Source: Sclerurus mexicanus
Lineage: Eukaryota > Chordata > Aves > Passeriformes > Furnariidae
Assembly (NCBI GenBank): GCA_013396755.1
Contig: VWZF01004008.1
Coordinates: 1,074,624-1,138,623 of the forward strand
DNA length: 64,000 nucleotides
Reading direction: 5' to 3'
Shown here: positions 1-14,189 of the stretch, one piece after another
Layout: each line of letters begins with the position of its first letter
Numbering within the stretch: the stretch's first letter is position 1
The notes under the pieces: generated by a model
Databases searched by the model: none
Seen by the model: only the letters and a program-made list of their open reading frames with translations
Told to the model about the DNA's origin: nothing
Program-made: the position numbers and the translations under genes

Positions 1-3000
1 GGATCTGAGCTCAGGGAAGAAACAGGGAGCTGAATTTAATTGAGGCTCTGCAGGGTGAAATGGGAAGGTGGAAGTGTTGCAAGACAACAGGATTCCTCAC
101 CAAAACACCAGTGCCCAGACTCAGATGGAAATATTAATGGGCAGCCCATTACCAGCATCAACCCACCTGACTGTCTTTTCCAGCCTGGACTGAAATCAGG
201 TGAAAGCTGAATCCAAAGGAAATACAGCACCCCTAGTTTTGCTCTCTGAAATCCCCACCACTTCCCAGCCTGCACTTTGGTACAATGGAGGTGATTCCTG
301 AGCTGGAAAACAAGGGCTGTTGGTGTAACATTTCACTTGGAAGAAGAATGCCCTCATCACCTGGCCTGTTCTTGAGGCACCGGCAGAGGAATTGGCAGTG
401 GTGATTCATTTAGCTCAGGCACACGCAGGTCAAAATCAATCATGTCAAAAATACATCACCTGCATTCAATAAGTTTTTTAAAAAGGAATGAGAGATACAG
501 ACTGCAAGAATAAATCACAGCAGAATGGGGCTTGCTTTGAAACAAACCTATCATTTGCTTTGAAAGGATAAATATGTTGTTCACTCGGAGCATTTCCCCA
601 ATATTTAATAGACGACTTGGCAAGGAGATTAGGCTTGGCTTTGAAAGGGCTGTGCCTCAAGCTCAAAGAAATGGGATTGAGGCACGGTGGGAGCCCAGGA
701 GTAGCGCTCCCCTTTTCCAGACATACAACTCCCTCCTAGCCCTTCTTCTAGAGGCCGGAATGCCAAACTGGAGGGGAAAGGAGTGTTTCCTCTGGCACTG
801 CTGGGAAATGGTTGCTCATATTAAGGTCCCAGGCTGGTCCTGCAGAGCCCCAACCTCCTGCCCCAGGGATGGCTCCCCCGGGGAGTGTCTCACCACAAGG
901 ATCAGTTTTCAGGCCAGAATCTCTGCAGTGTGATTCACCTCTCCATGTCTGCATTGCACATCGGTCATGCTACCAGGAATTGAACCAAAGGAGCTGAAAA
1001 CACATTCTTTCCCTTCCAAAGGCAAGGGATGCAAAGCCACGGGCACAGAACACTCCAGCAGACACAGAGAAGGGAGTTGGTGCAGCTACTCGTGTTTGGT
1101 GCCAGTAAATCCTCACAGCTCTGCTCTGACGTTGCCACAGTGCATCCGATGTGCATCAGCTGAACATTCTCCCCATTGTCATCAGATGAACACAGCATGA
1201 TGGAATCTCTAGGGGGGGAAAGCAGCTGAGACAGGGAGACAATAAAAAGGATTACTCTGAGGCAGAAGTGTTGAAGTTAAAAGTAAAGGGTGGGAACTGA
1301 GACAGGGGTTGTAGCAATAGTAGCTGAGGAACCACAGCCCCCATGAAATGCAAGATAAGGTGAGAATGGGACTAGTTCCATCCAAGACCAGCCTCTGAAT
1401 TTGTTTGTGTTTGATTGTGGTCCATTCCAGGGTATGCTGGGACAGGGAGAACTGGAGCTGCAAAAGCAGTTTTCCTGTTGGGAACAGGTAAACTTTGGAG
1501 CACCATCCATGTCTTCTGAAGAGGCTTCAACCTGCAGATTCATCTCGCTCAGGCATTTTAGTGGCAAATCCTCTCATTGCATCATTTACTTGGGTTTGTG
1601 TGGTTTGGAGGTTTGGATGGGCCCAGAGAGCCATCACAGGGTGAATTGCCCGTGGTTCAAATGCGCCCACCCATTTCTTAACTGGCATCATGTCCACCCC
1701 TTCCCTGTAGGGGTGGGGGACCTCTGGAGAAATGAGACAGCAGGAGCAACCCATGGTGAATATGATTTTTACCTCTGGCCTTCCCCTGTGTCACATCTCG
1801 CATCAGCACGTGATACGTAAATCTGGTTTAACTCAGACTATTTGAAAGAAGAAGATAAAGAAGAAAGGAGCAAACACTTCTTCCGAGAGTTAAATTTCCA
1901 AAGCAGCCACTCACTGGGGAGCTGTGCCCTGGCTCAGGCATGTGAACCTAATTGTCAGGTAGAGATTTCACATGGATTCAATCAACAGGCTCTGGGAAGA
2001 AATATTCCCCGCCTCAGCATTCCTGGGAGCTTAGGAAGAGGCAGGGAGCTCCAGCGAGAGTCCCTCTGATGTTCCCCATTCCACAGATGGCAGAGTGAGT
2101 ATTGCACCAGGAGAGGCTCCTTCTGCCACACCAGTGCTCTGTTAGAACTTGTTCTTCTCTTTCCATCTAGTTCAGTCGCAGGGAAAACTCCGGAATGAAC
2201 AGCACACGCAACTGCAAGAGAAAGATTTTGTCTTATAACTCACGCTCCAGTTCTCACTTTTTCATTTTAAAGGGTATTTCTTTTGCCTTGTTGCTGCCAA
2301 GTTTCTGGTTTTAAACGGCTTTCCCAATTCATAAATGAAAAATGAATCCTGAGGGCTGAGTCTGCCTGGACCTCGGGTGGCTGATTTCAGAACCAGCCCA
2401 GAATCAAAGTGCCTGCAAGAACCAGCTCCACACATTCCGTGTTTCCCCTGGAATTCAACCTGCCAGAGATCTCACTGGGCCTGACAGCGGCGCTGGGCAT
2501 CTCTTTGGAGGGACACAACTGCAGAGCAGATGCCACCCCGAGGGCAGGCACAAGGAGATACAGGGCTTCCCTCTGAAAAGAGTCCTTGCAAAGCCTTGCA
2601 GCATTTGTGGGAAGTTTCCCGGTGTCTGATTTACAGTCAGGAGCGGGTTCATTGCTTTGCTTTGCAGAAATTGCTCATGAATCACATGATGATTCTGGCA
2701 CCAAGAGGATGAGCTGGCACAGACGATCCCTCTCAGGATAAAGAGGAGTTTTGTTGTGTGTCAGGGGCTCCTGGGTTTCACTGAGCTGAGCCACACTAGC
2801 AGGAGCAAATGGCCAGGCAATTCCAAGTGCATTCTTTCCAAAGCCCTGCTGCAAAGCTGGGCTCAGGAAAGGGAAGAACAGGTGGTCCTGACAGATGCTC
2901 AGTGGTTTAAAAACACTTCTGCGCAGAGGATGAGCAGAGGACCAAGATCCCTCACTTGGGATGTCCTTGAGGATATTCAGGTAACCTAAATTCTACCTCG

Positions 3001-6000
3001 TCCCCGTGTTTGCTGTATAAGGAGCATTATAACGAGTGTTACTTTCCCATTGTTGAACAAGAAATCAGAGGTACTGAGCAGGCTGCTATTGAAACGCAGG
3101 GGTTTGGAACTCACATGTGCTGTCAAAAATTCTCCTTCCCAGTGTAACATTCCCAAAGGGAAAAGATTCTGGTTACTTTTGAAAATGGAAAAATCAGCTG
3201 CTACCCCAGACAACAAGATGCCCATGTATGTTCTTCTTTTAGATTTAAGGAGAGTTCATGCTCTGTAACAGAGCCTTGGAAAACACCATCTACTAATTCA
3301 GGATTATACAGAAACTACTGAAAGTTGTTTCTGGCTAATCTCCAAAGAAGCTCAGACTGAAACCTTGGCCATCCCAACATACAAACCACGAGCTGTGAAC
3401 CACAGGGCCCAAAACTTCCTGCAACCTTTGTCCAGAACTGCTGAATTCCTTCACTTCGTCCCAGAGTTGTCACTTGTGATGAAGTGGCCAACATGAGTAA
3501 GGGACTGAGCAGCACAGGCAGCAGGGCATGGGGGCAAAGGCTGGGATGGCATTTCCATGTGGAGCAAAACCTGAAGCTGATGAACAAGATGATGTTCTGA
3601 CTGGGGATGTTCAACCCCCAGAGTTCACCCTAGATATTAAAAAGACATGTGTTGGTTGCTTTAGGCCATGAAAGGGATATCAAGAAGATCCTCTGAAAAC
3701 AGTGCATCATTTATCAAAGGGACGAAAGCACAGGTTACCTTGTCAGGGAGCTCTCCCTTAGGCCCAGGGAATAGGAACTGAATTAATATGCTGAACATGC
3801 AGCAGTGAAGGCAGCAACTCTGCAAACTCAGTGCAAAAAAAGCCCCAGCGACTGTGGGAAGCTAAGCCATCCTTACACCTCTCCTGGCTGTGGGTTTCCC
3901 TTCCATCTGTGGAACAGGAAGGATTTGGATTGCACGTCCTGGTGGTAATCCAGAAAGATGTACATGTGGGGTTTAGCAGGAAGCAAAAGGATAAGGAAAA
4001 CATCAACGTTCTCTAAGAAAGCTAAAAGTGGGTTTTGGCAGGTGGGAGGGGTGGCAGAAGGGAGAAATTCAGGTTTTCACAACTTGTGTAGCTGCTGGTG
4101 GGTCTGTTCCACCTCAGATGAGCCCTGACAGCTCTGGGGGAAGGCAGTAAACACTGAACACAGCGGAAGGGCTGCACCTTTTCCCTATTCATCAAACTTC
4201 CACAAATATGGAGCAGAATCACCCCGGACAGAGTTCACATTGTTCTCACGCCTAATCAGCATCAGCCTTTCGTTTTCAGAAGGGACACACAGCCAAGTAT
4301 TGCACGCCCACCGTGCAAGAACCTCCAGCATTGCCACCCCGGGGGCAAATCCAGTGTGATCCTTCCCTCAGATGCCACCTCCTTCTTCCCATCTCTGCAA
4401 CCTTCCCCACCTCTCTTTTTCCAGCTCCCAGCCTGTGTCTCTCTCCTCCTCCAGCCAGCACCTCCTGTGCCAGACATCAGGTGTCTTTACCTGAACAAGT
4501 GCTCTTGCTGCAGATTGTTGCTCCTGATCAGTCCCTCAGACACCCCCCAGCCCTTCCTTTAAGCCAAAGAGCAGCTGGGCCCCTTCCCTCCCCAAATTCC
4601 AGGCAGCACAAACATATCCCTGACATAACCAGCTGCTGCCTGCCTGGCATGAGGCGTCCTGTCGTGTCATTCCCGTTGGCAACACTGGTTAGTGGCACTT
4701 TGGAATGTTGTCAAGGCTCACCAGTCTCCAGCTAATCTCCTCCTGCCTGTCTGGACCCCGCTGCCCTTGCAGGGGACGTGACAACCAGGGCAGTGAGTGT
4801 AAATAAGCATCAACATTTTAAATGGGGCCACATGACATCCACAGTCATCTTCAGCATTGTACGTCCCAAGAACACAACCCTCCACCTGGAACGTTTTCTA
4901 AAATATTCTGGAGCTGCTGAAAACATCCATAGTGTCTACTGCATAGTTCGAGAAATGCAGTTGATTATTTTAATGCTTTTCACAAAGTTTAATAATACGT
5001 TTCATTATCCAAGCCGAGTCGCATCTTAGATAAACACTGGTAGTTCTGTCCATGTAGGACGTGAGAGGTATCACCATCTGTAGCATCAAAGTGCTGCTGT
5101 TGGCTCATGGCTTTTCTAAAGTCCCAGGGAATAGTACAAATTGTCCCCTGGTGCTGTTTACCTGCTAAAACCAACTGGGAGAAAACAAACGGTGGTTTGC
5201 AAGAACCAACGCAGCCCATTCATTTCATCAGAACAGGTTTTGGAGAACACAGTTCCTGTCACTTCTGTGAGTCCCTGGGAACAAGGATCTTACAGTGATG
5301 GGCCCACCAAGAACGTGCAGACAGACCTTGGCACAGAGATGATGTGTTGAGAGCGTGAGCCAAGAACTGCATGTCAAGGTGAGGATGGAAATAGCAGTGA
5401 CTGTTTATCATCTTATTAATTAGGGAAAGTGAACGTGAATGGTCTCCCTGAGATATAAGGCACCTGTGAGAGGAGTAGGAGGGCCTGGAGTGGAGCTCAG
5501 GATGAGGGAATCCAGGCGGGAGGTGGGAAGTGTCTGAACAACATCCACTCGAGATCTGTGCAGCTTGTCTCAAGATTTTAAATATTTGCAAATGACAGGA
5601 ATCACAGGTGGTGGTTTGGGCTCATTTCTGCCTTCACTGTGCCAAGGAAAAGGCATCTCTTCCATGAAGGAGCAGAGCAGAGCCCCCGTGGGATGGTGAG
5701 TGAATGGAGAGGGTGATGCCTTGATGTCACCCCAGTAACAATGGGGTGTCTTTGGGGATTAGGGGCACAGTCCTTCCAGCTCTGGGGCTCTGGGGCAGCA
5801 TTCCCAAGTGCCAAGCAGGAGCTGTGCCCAGGGGAAGCTGGCAGAAGTGGGATGCGAAGGAGGCTCTGCTGGGCAGGAGGAGGGGTGGAAACAGAGCACA
5901 CCACAAACCTCTCAGAGGACCTGGCTCTTGACTCAGGGCAGAGAAGCAACAACTGTGCTCAGGGGGTCGGTGCCAGCAGCAGCTGCTGGACAATTTCATC

Positions 6001-7330
6001 TCTTTCTGAACCCTCTCTCTGTCACCAAAGGCTGCTCACTCCAAACCTGTCACATAAAATCAAGTTGTCTCCTCGCTGCGACAGGACTCTGCTGTCTGTG
6101 TTTTTCAAACCTTCCAGTGCAAATGTATTTTTTTGGGAGAGGGGACTGTTTTAATCAGTAATTTGCATTGCTGAAGGCAGCTCCAACCTGTAGAAATCAG
6201 TTGTAGCAAAACCCAGCAAGCTCTGTCAAAGGAGCTGGTTCTTTTCTTGTGTGTTTGTCCTTAATTCAAAATAAATTTCGACTAGGAAACTTTTAGAAGG
6301 GGTCCATGTTTATCCTTTAAAACACACCTGCATGTGCTCTGACTGATTAGCTTGGCCAGCCTGGCTGCAGCACTGCCACTTCCAGAACATTGGAGTTCTA
6401 AATGCTTCCACACTTCTGATGCCTTGTCCATAATTTACAGCCTGGCAGCAAACACTGTGGCTGAAGCAGGGGCTCAGGGCTGTGCACCACATCCTCTCAA
6501 ACCGTGCAGGGATGTGGGTACATCACTTCAGGATGTTCTGGAAAACGCAGCTCCGCATCAAAATTATCACATTCCCATGTTTGCCTTCTTGCATTTTTTT
6601 ACCTTTTACAGTCACATGAAGGAATGTGGTCTTTTTAAGTAATAAGACAGCAGGGTGAAAATAAAAAAAAAAAAATCCAGATATGTGTTTCCTGCAAAGG
6701 AAAGCATCTGGTCTTATGGCAAAGTCCATAACTAATCCAGGGAAAGACTGAGAGCACAGCAGAGTGAAGCCTCAAGGAACATCTTAGCGCAGCTGCAGCC
6801 AGGATTCCTGTGCCTATGGAGGGGACATTGGGTACACAGGGTAAGGCAGTTTCTGCTCCTCACAGAAAGAAAGTCTCCACTTACCCAGCTTCCAACACCA
6901 TACCCTTTTCCAAGGAATTACCTGCAAAGCCCCGTGCTCAGCTTGGGGACTGAGGCAAACAAGCTGAGCTCATGTATTTACTGCTGATAAGCTTTTTCCT
7001 TAGACGTGAAGTGGCTGAGGAAAATAACAGAAACAATGTGGCTTAACTTGAGCATAAATCAAACGTGATTTCCACAGCATGCAGTTATTAGATGTAATTA
7101 GCAGCACAGTAGTGGCTGGGAGGAATCCTGATCCTGTTCTAGGCACTGTGGCACACTCAGATGTGGATCCTGTGCAGCGGCAGGAAAAGCTTGTTCAAAG
7201 GGGACCCTGGTGGGGTTGGAGTTTCTGTTCTGCTCCTCACCACGTGTCCTGAGTTTCTCTCTTCCTGCCTCCACATCTCTTGCTCCCAGCTCTGGGAAAG
7301 CTGGTTTTGTTCTGTTGCTGCCAATAAGAG
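1..7330. other. Single-copy noncoding DNA, no gene recognised
   Basis: I see no gene here. Reading frames on both strands are short (under about 140 codons), overlap one another and contain no motif I recognise. The only low-complexity stretches are a purine-rich run near 1843-1868 and an A13 run near 6661. No transposon body is recognisable by eye. Old, diverged repeats or conserved noncoding elements could be present but cannot be judged without alignment. Confidence 0.6.
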
Positions 7331-7534
7331 ATTCATAGAATGGTTTGGGTTGGAAGGGACCTCAAAGCTCATCTCATCCCACCCCCTGCCATGGGCAGGG
7401 ACACCTTCCACCAGCCCAGGTTGCTCCAAGCCTCGTCCAACCTGGCCTTGGACACACCAGGGATGGGGCAGCTTCTCTGGGCACCCTGTGCCAGGGCCTG
7501 CCCACCCTCCCAGGGAACGATTCCTTCCTGCTAA
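7331..7534 (-). mobile_element. CR1 LINE, 5'-truncated 3' end
   Basis: This is the reverse complement of the 3' end of a CR1 non-LTR retrotransposon. The block begins with the tail remnant ATTCATAGAATGG, then GTTTGGGTTGGAAGGGACCT, CATGGGCAGGGACACCTTCC, GGTTGCTCCAAGCC, and GGGATGGGGCAGCTTCTCTGGGC, and stops after CAGGGAACGATTCCTTCC. CR1 copies end in short ATTCTATG-like repeats, so the tail at the low-coordinate side puts the element on the minus strand. Only about 200 bases remain and no reverse transcriptase sequence is present, so it is a dead fragment of the kind left by incomplete reverse transcription. Similarity to the consensus is high by eye, which suggests one of the younger insertions in the window. 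Confidence 0.93.
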
Positions 7535-10500
7535 TTTTGCAGGTGTAGTGGCAGTTTTAGCCACTGAAGCCACACAGTGGTTGCAGGGGTTTCAATCAGT
7601 GCCATTTCGCCTTGTAATGATGTAAAAGCAGGGGGAAGCCAGACACGTCCCAGGTCCCTGCCACTCACCTTCCGTCAGGGAACGTGGCAGGTACAGGTGC
7701 AGCACAATCCTCATCCTTTGGTTCTTCATTCCAGGAAATGAAATCTGACACTTCCCCCTAACCAAGGCGCTGGGGCTTTTTAAATCAAACACGCTGTTCC
7801 TTTGGAATGTCTGGTTATGACTGGACACCTTTCACAAGAGGTGTATTTTCTGTGCTCTGGGACTAGGGAATACCAGCCACGTTTGTGCTGAGGTCCAGGA
7901 GCCTTAACCTTGGGACACTGATCTCGTTCCCAGCTGTCTCACAGCCAGACCCCAAAGTCAGCAGGGGAAGGATATTTGCTTTAATACCGACCTTCAAGCA
8001 CTTAAGGAATCTTTTAGGCAGCTTTGCAATTTTGAAACGTTTTCAGTGATGCAAACACAGTCCCCTTTTGCCTGAACTCTTTGCTTGGGCTGCAGAGTGT
8101 TCAGTATCGTCTTAGCCTGACCTGATTTGAAATGGAGGAGGCTTTAAATCACCAAATACAAAGAGGAAAGCCCTGGCAGAAGCACGGTGGAGCTTTAATG
8201 ATGCCCACTCACAGGTGGGTCATGGCCCTGTCCCCAGGGCCTCCCTGGATCTCAGTTGCCTCTCCGCAAAGCCCAGTGCTGTGGGAATTGGGGTGGCTGT
8301 TGGGATGCTGCTGTCTGGATGATGCAAGCAGCGCTGCCACACATCATCCTGCTCTCTGGGGACCAATTTGTTTGGCTCCAGCTTCAAAGCACTGCTTCAC
8401 TTAGACAGGCAGGGCATTAATTAGGAGTTGAGTCACCTGGAGCCACCTGGATCTGAAGGAAAGGCAGCTCATGGCAAGGCCACTGCAAGGTCACTCAGCT
8501 GCCGCAGCTGGGTCACACTTCACTCTCGCATGGCTTCTGAAATGTGAAAAGGCAAAAAAACCTCACAACAAACCCAATCTAACCTGAAAAAGCTGTGCTT
8601 ATGTCCTGCCATTTGTTATAACCTTCCTGGAGGACAAGGTGAAATGCTTATGTGAAGGGTGGGTCTTCAAACAGTTCCTGGGAAGGAGGAGAAGTGAAGC
8701 AGTGGATGAGTATTATCAATGGTGAGCAAAAACAATGCAGGTTCTTTGTGGTGCTTAAACCTGCCCCTTTTCTAGAGCCTTTCAGCTCACTAATAAGCAT
8801 CCACAAAGGTTTCCAGAGCCCTTCTGGTGCACACATTTTGTTCCTTGTGGATGGAGATAACAGCTTCCCCAAAGGTTTGCAGAACACTCTGTGCTGGTTT
8901 TGATTCCTGGGCTTTTGTTTCAAGCAGGAGCTCCTTCTGTCTGCATTGCTGGGAGGGCTCTTCTCTGCTGTTCTTGATTAGGAAGTGCCCAAAATTGTTG
9001 TGTGATCTCCTGCCTCTTGTCTCAGACTGAATCACTTTGATTGTATCTTCCACAGGATCCATTTCTCATTATTACCATTGCGTGTCTGTAGGCTGGGAGT
9101 CAGACCCTGGCTCCCTGGGGCAGTGGGCACACAGGAAAAGAGAAATATCTCTAAAGGCATGGCTAGAATTGAACCTTATTTCTGCTTGCAGAACTCTAAC
9201 AGAGGAAATAAGCTGATAAATGTTTCTTCCGTGGAGGTACAAAGTGCCCAGTTCACAGACACGCAGCTGTTGTGTGTTCATGCAGCTTGGAAGAGTCAAT
9301 GGGCCATGAAGAGCCAGGGAGGTTTATCAGCCTCACTTGAAGCTCGAGGCTTGTCTCTTTTTTTTTCGTATTTAAAGTCCAGGCTGCCCTTTCCAGTCAA
9401 GGGATTCCTTTACAACCCAGAGTTGGTGGGACTGGCTGGATTTTCTTGCACCAGTGGCAGCTCAGACTTGGACAAGGGCTGGGTGCTGTGATGGAGGTCC
9501 CAGGGCATGAACAGATTTTTCTTAAAAAGTCAGACTCCTACTTAAAGCCTTGTTTCAGAGCTGGGTGCCAGGTGAAGGGTCCAAACCCAATTTAGGAACG
9601 CCAGAGAAGCCTGCAGGACAGGACAGGACAGGATGGGGAAGCTTTACTCAACTTCTTCATCTGTTACATGAACACTTCAGGGTGCATCAAAGCCCAAAGG
9701 TGATTGCTGAGCTGATGTGAGCTGGATCTGCTGGAATAGCTGTCTTTGTGTTCACTTGAGGGAAAACCAAATGTTATTGAACCTTAAAAACCAGCCTGAC
9801 CAGCTCTAGAGAGAGAAAACATGACTCAGGTACCTGCTCAGACACAAACCAGAGGACTGTCAAGCTGATTAGAGTTTCAGGGAAAGGAGCCTGTGAAAAG
9901 ATTCCAAAGTATAGGAAAGATGATTCTTGAGAAATAAATCTCTCCTTGCAGCTACATCCTGGTAATTCCTGCTGAAATCCATGCCTAATGCCCACCTGAG
10001 TTTGCCTCTCTGCAAACAGAGAGTGCCTGTGCCACGGAGGTCCCTTCTGTGTGTTGATTCCCAGCCCACCCTGTGCACAGATGGCTTGAGCTCAGCTTTG
10101 TGCTATCAGCTCCAGGAGTTGGTCCAACAAGCCCTGGCTGTGTTTGCCTTCAAAGGCTGCACAAGATCCATCCCAGTGCAGAGTTTGTGTTTACAGCAGG
10201 AACTTGGAAAGCCAGGGAGACTTTTCATCTCCTTCCTGCCTGTCGGTCACATCATTAATTGAGGCTCCAGCCCTAAATAATCCCCCTAATCTGTCAGATC
10301 ACAGATTATGAACATGAAAGGGATGAGCCTGAAGCTCCCCAGAAGCAAATCAACTCTTGGGCTGGAAGACTCCAGAATTAAAGACAGGGGAAGCTGAGGC
10401 ACACGCGGGTTAGGTTGGGACTGACTGTTGTCAGAAAGGTCCTGACTTCAAAGAGTGGAAGCGAGGGGCAAACGGGCAATTCCTGCAGTGTTTTGGGCTC

Positions 10501-11464
10501 TTTTCCCTGTGGCAGAAGGCAGGGTTTTTCCTCTCTCTCAGCAGCAGAATCATGAGGCCACAAACAGCGAAAAGGCAGGGAAAGTCTGAAGCAAGAACCT
10601 CCCTTATAGCAAGAAGGAATTTGACAGCACCAAACCTGCTCAGTTGGCCCACCCTGGGCTTAGCTTGGTGCTCATCCACACAGAATGTCACTGCGCTGGC
10701 ACAGGAAACATCAGACAAGGTGTTTGGAGAACCAGAGGCTGTTGGTGCAGAAGAAACAAGCACAGACACAAAGCAGAGGGAATAGTCCGAGGAGAGGTGG
10801 GCTCCACCTCCATTCTCCTCCTCGAGATGTCTCCAGCTCGCTTTTCGTGAGGGAAACCTTTCCTGGAGAAAATATCTGTTTCCTTTTTAGCCAAGGGAGC
10901 CAGAGAAGAGGCTCAGAGTGGCACAGTCAGTGGGGCAGAGGAGGGTAACTCACCCCAGGGATCCAGGCTGGTCTCCCCTGCAGAGCATCTGGCTGGACAC
11001 AGCTGGGGCAGTTCCCTCAGTTTGCTTGTGGTTCTTGGTCTTTGCTCAGGGCAGGAAAGACTTCCCACTGCTCTCTGGCTCCTTTCCCCTCCACATCCCT
11101 GTCTGTGTGTTTAAGTACTCCGTTGTAGCCGATTATCAGCTTGTTTTATGATTAACAAGTTTGCTGAAGTTAAACGAGTGCCAGGAAGAGTGGTGTCAGT
11201 GTCCTAGGGAGAGACATGACTCCAGGTGGAATTTCCTGTCCTTTTCATGCCCATAACTATTAAAAAAGGTTAAAAATCCCTCTTTTTTTCCATCCAGAGA
11301 CCTTCAGGAATCTACAGGAAACCCAAAGCATCAATTAACATACTTCATTTGTCCTTGAGGAACAGCTCAGATTTGATTTCTTCCCCGAGAAACGAGCGGT
11401 TCAAACTCTGAATGTTCTTCCAGAGAGAACCTTGGACAGTAAGAGACTAAAGCCCCACATTTAC

Positions 11465-11512
11465 CTGCTTGTTCCTTTCTTCCCTGCTTGTTCCTTTCTT
11501 CCCTGCCTGTTC
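11465..11512. repeat. 19-bp tandem duplication (about 2.5 copies)
   Basis: The unit CTGCTTGTTCCTTTCTTCC occurs twice in a row without mismatch at 11465-11483 and 11484-11502. A partial third copy, CTGCCTGTTC, follows with one change. The identity of the two full copies suggests a recent slippage or duplication event. No coding context is visible. Confidence 0.9.
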
Positions 11513-12020
11513 TAAACCTGCTGTCTGGCACCTCTGCTGCAGCCTGTCCCTCCGTGGACGTGGATTTAATCAGGACATGTCATGTTGCTGGGAGTTATTG
11601 CCATTTCACCTCCCTGAAAGCAAGAGCTTCCTTGACAAGAACCTCGTAGTGCCACATTTCAAAGGCCTTTCAAGCAGCCTTTAGTCCAGATAAGGCTTGA
11701 AGGGTGAAGAGGCAACAAAAAGCAGCTAATCCACTTAACTGCCACTGGAACTTCACCAGGGGAAAGAGCAAGTTATTTTTTTGGAATGACTTCTCCTCAG
11801 TCAGATCCTGGGGATTTCCAGCAGCTGCACAATCCTCCCTGCCTGTGTTTTCTAGTAATGAATACTAACGATCCTTCACTTCTATTTTAATTGCCTGCCT
11901 ATCAAGCTTTGTTAATCTTCCCCGTTTTCCTTAATCTTTCATCATGTCACTTTTTTCCCTGTGTTTCTTCTGTGTTGACACGGCATTTAAACATTTCACT
12001 AAGCAGGGAGAAAAAAACTA

Positions 12021-12046
12021 AAGGAAGAAAAGAAAGAAAGAGAGAA
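12021..12046. repeat. GAAA-rich purine microsatellite
   Basis: A short purine-only run (AAAGGAAGAAAAGAAAGAAA and on) sits in otherwise unique DNA. It is an imperfect GAAA simple repeat. Confidence 0.8.
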
Positions 12047-14189
12047 TGGAATCCTCCCCTTTGCATACGGAATGCTGATTTTCCAGATTGGAAAATAAGT
12101 GACTGTGGTATCTAATTGAAACGAATAGGTGAATTAGTGAATATTTAGATCCCCATCCTTCCAAACCAGCCTGCTGCAAAGCCAGACTGGGTTCATTACC
12201 TAAACAAGCCTTGAGGTTAGGACAGGGTTTCTTCCAGAGGGAGCAACAGCATTTTAGCCCGAATTCCACCAGGTGTTTGATGTGTGTTTTGCTGCATGAG
12301 AAAGGCTTGGACCAGTATCAATGCTGCTGACTTCTCTTGATGTGTTTCTTGGTTTTACCCAACAACCAGGCTGGAAAGAGCAGTTCTCCCTTGTGGATTA
12401 ATGATTCCATGTGCTAAAGGGAGGTATATGAGGAGGTCAACTCAGTTTGGTTTCAACTCAACATAGAATAAGTCAGTGCAGAAATAAAGCCCATTTTTCA
12501 GAGCATACCTGACTGCTTCCAAGTGCTGTTGGCCCCATCTCTCCCATCCCTGACCACAGAAGCTGGGAAGTCCATCCAGATGAGGTCTCTGGGTCGGATT
12601 CTTCTGGCCCCAGCCTGTGTGCATTTGTCAGTGGCTCCAAGTCTCTTTCTTTTGCCCTTGAGCACTTTCCCTCCTGAGCAGTTTCATCAATGAGATGCTC
12701 CCTCCCACCTCGCTGCTCACCAGAATAGATTCAGACACTGAGAATCTGCTCTGTCTTCCAAGGGAGCTGCTGCTGTGTGCTGATGTGAGATCTGCATCAG
12801 CAAACGAGACCGGGGAAGGGGGAGAAGCAAACAGAGCCAGGGAATAAAAATAACTCAGCGTGCGCACTGGCCAATTACACAAATCGGGTTTCAAAATCTT
12901 AATGTGAAGATCCCCTCGTTCCAAGCACAGTTCTCCCTGCTCGAAAACCTTTCGTGCCGGTCTCAATTACGGAGCTATTTTCAATGCTTTGACAGGTTTG
13001 GTATCGGGTTGCTGCTGTGGCAGAGAATCAGAAAAGCTCCTGGGGAGGTTTGGGGTATGTCTCAGCAACTTGATAGAGCTTTTCAGAGTGGCCTTCCCTT
13101 GCTTTTTCCAAAGCCATCAGATGACAGATTTTGCAGCCTGTGGGAGTGCCCCCACTTGTGCTTCCTCTGTTGATGATTTCCCAGGACAAACGTTGCTCCA
13201 GAAACCTGGAGGGGCCCATGAACATCTCAGCACAGCCCCGAAACCTGAGAGTAAAGAATGGCATCACCCCGCGTTCGTCCTTTTGGGGATTCAAATCATG
13301 GCAATGAGTTTAGGCAAAAGTGAGAGAAGAAACGCAGCTCTTCTTTTCTCAGATGTTGTTTTTTTTCTGTAACTTTTGGATCATGTCAGCTTCCCACTGG
13401 TAGGAAATGGGATTCTTCCCTCATCCTGGGGTGAATCAGGCACAACTGCCTTGAAAATGAGCGTGCTGCTGGTGTGACAGCGTAATTGATCCCTAAACCT
13501 CAGCTCTGCACAGGGCTGGGCAGGGAACTCAGCACTGATCTTTCAGACCGTGCCATCAGTGGGGCTTTTCCAACAAAAATATGACATTATTTGAAGCTGA
13601 TGAAGTACATTTCAGTTTGAGGGGAAAGGCGAGAGGGTGAGACCCTCTGAAGCCAACCCTCTCTGCTCCAAGAATCCTCATTTTGGAAGGCTGTGAGACA
13701 ACAGATGCTGCATGTCAGGTCTGCTCAGAGTTGCTAGAAATTAGACACTGGTTTAAATGGGTTTTCAGACACTAAATACCCCTTTCAAATGCAGGATTAT
13801 CTCTTCTCCCTTGCCAAATCTTGCTATATTCTGGACTTGCTGCGAGGAGTTCCACAGTTTATTTGCATTTTGTGTGAAAACAATATTTCCATCTACAGCT
13901 CAGACTTCAGAATTCCTTCACCGTGCTCTTCCAAAGACAAAGTGAAAAAAGATTCCTGGGCCTCTCTGCGTTGCTGGCCAAGCAACCTTGATTTTGAGCC
14001 ACCCAGAGACGGAGGGTTACTGTGGAGACAGACATTCAACAGGGCAGGCACCGGCAAGAATTAAAGTTGCAAACCCTGATTGCAGCTGACCTCCTCTTCC
14101 CCTTTGGGCAGACTTGCCAAAAAGTCCTTGCAGGGGAAGGATCAGGAGAGGGATGGACTGAAGGACACCCAGCGTGCCAGGAATCATTG

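Larger units (their letters stand above)
7535..14189. other. Noncoding DNA with minor simple repeats
   Basis: No gene is recognised. Frames are short and shadow each other on opposite strands. Small repeats are present: GGACA three times near 9616-9632, a 19-base tandem duplication at 11465-11502, and a GAAA-rich purine run at 12021-12046. GC content is mixed and CpG is sparse until about 14.2 kb, where it rises sharply. Confidence 0.6.

Noticed and set aside
7662..7740. Minus-strand open segment ending in GAAG/GTGAGTGG, a good splice donor
   Set aside because: No pyrimidine-rich acceptor precedes it on the minus strand and the peptide is not recognised.
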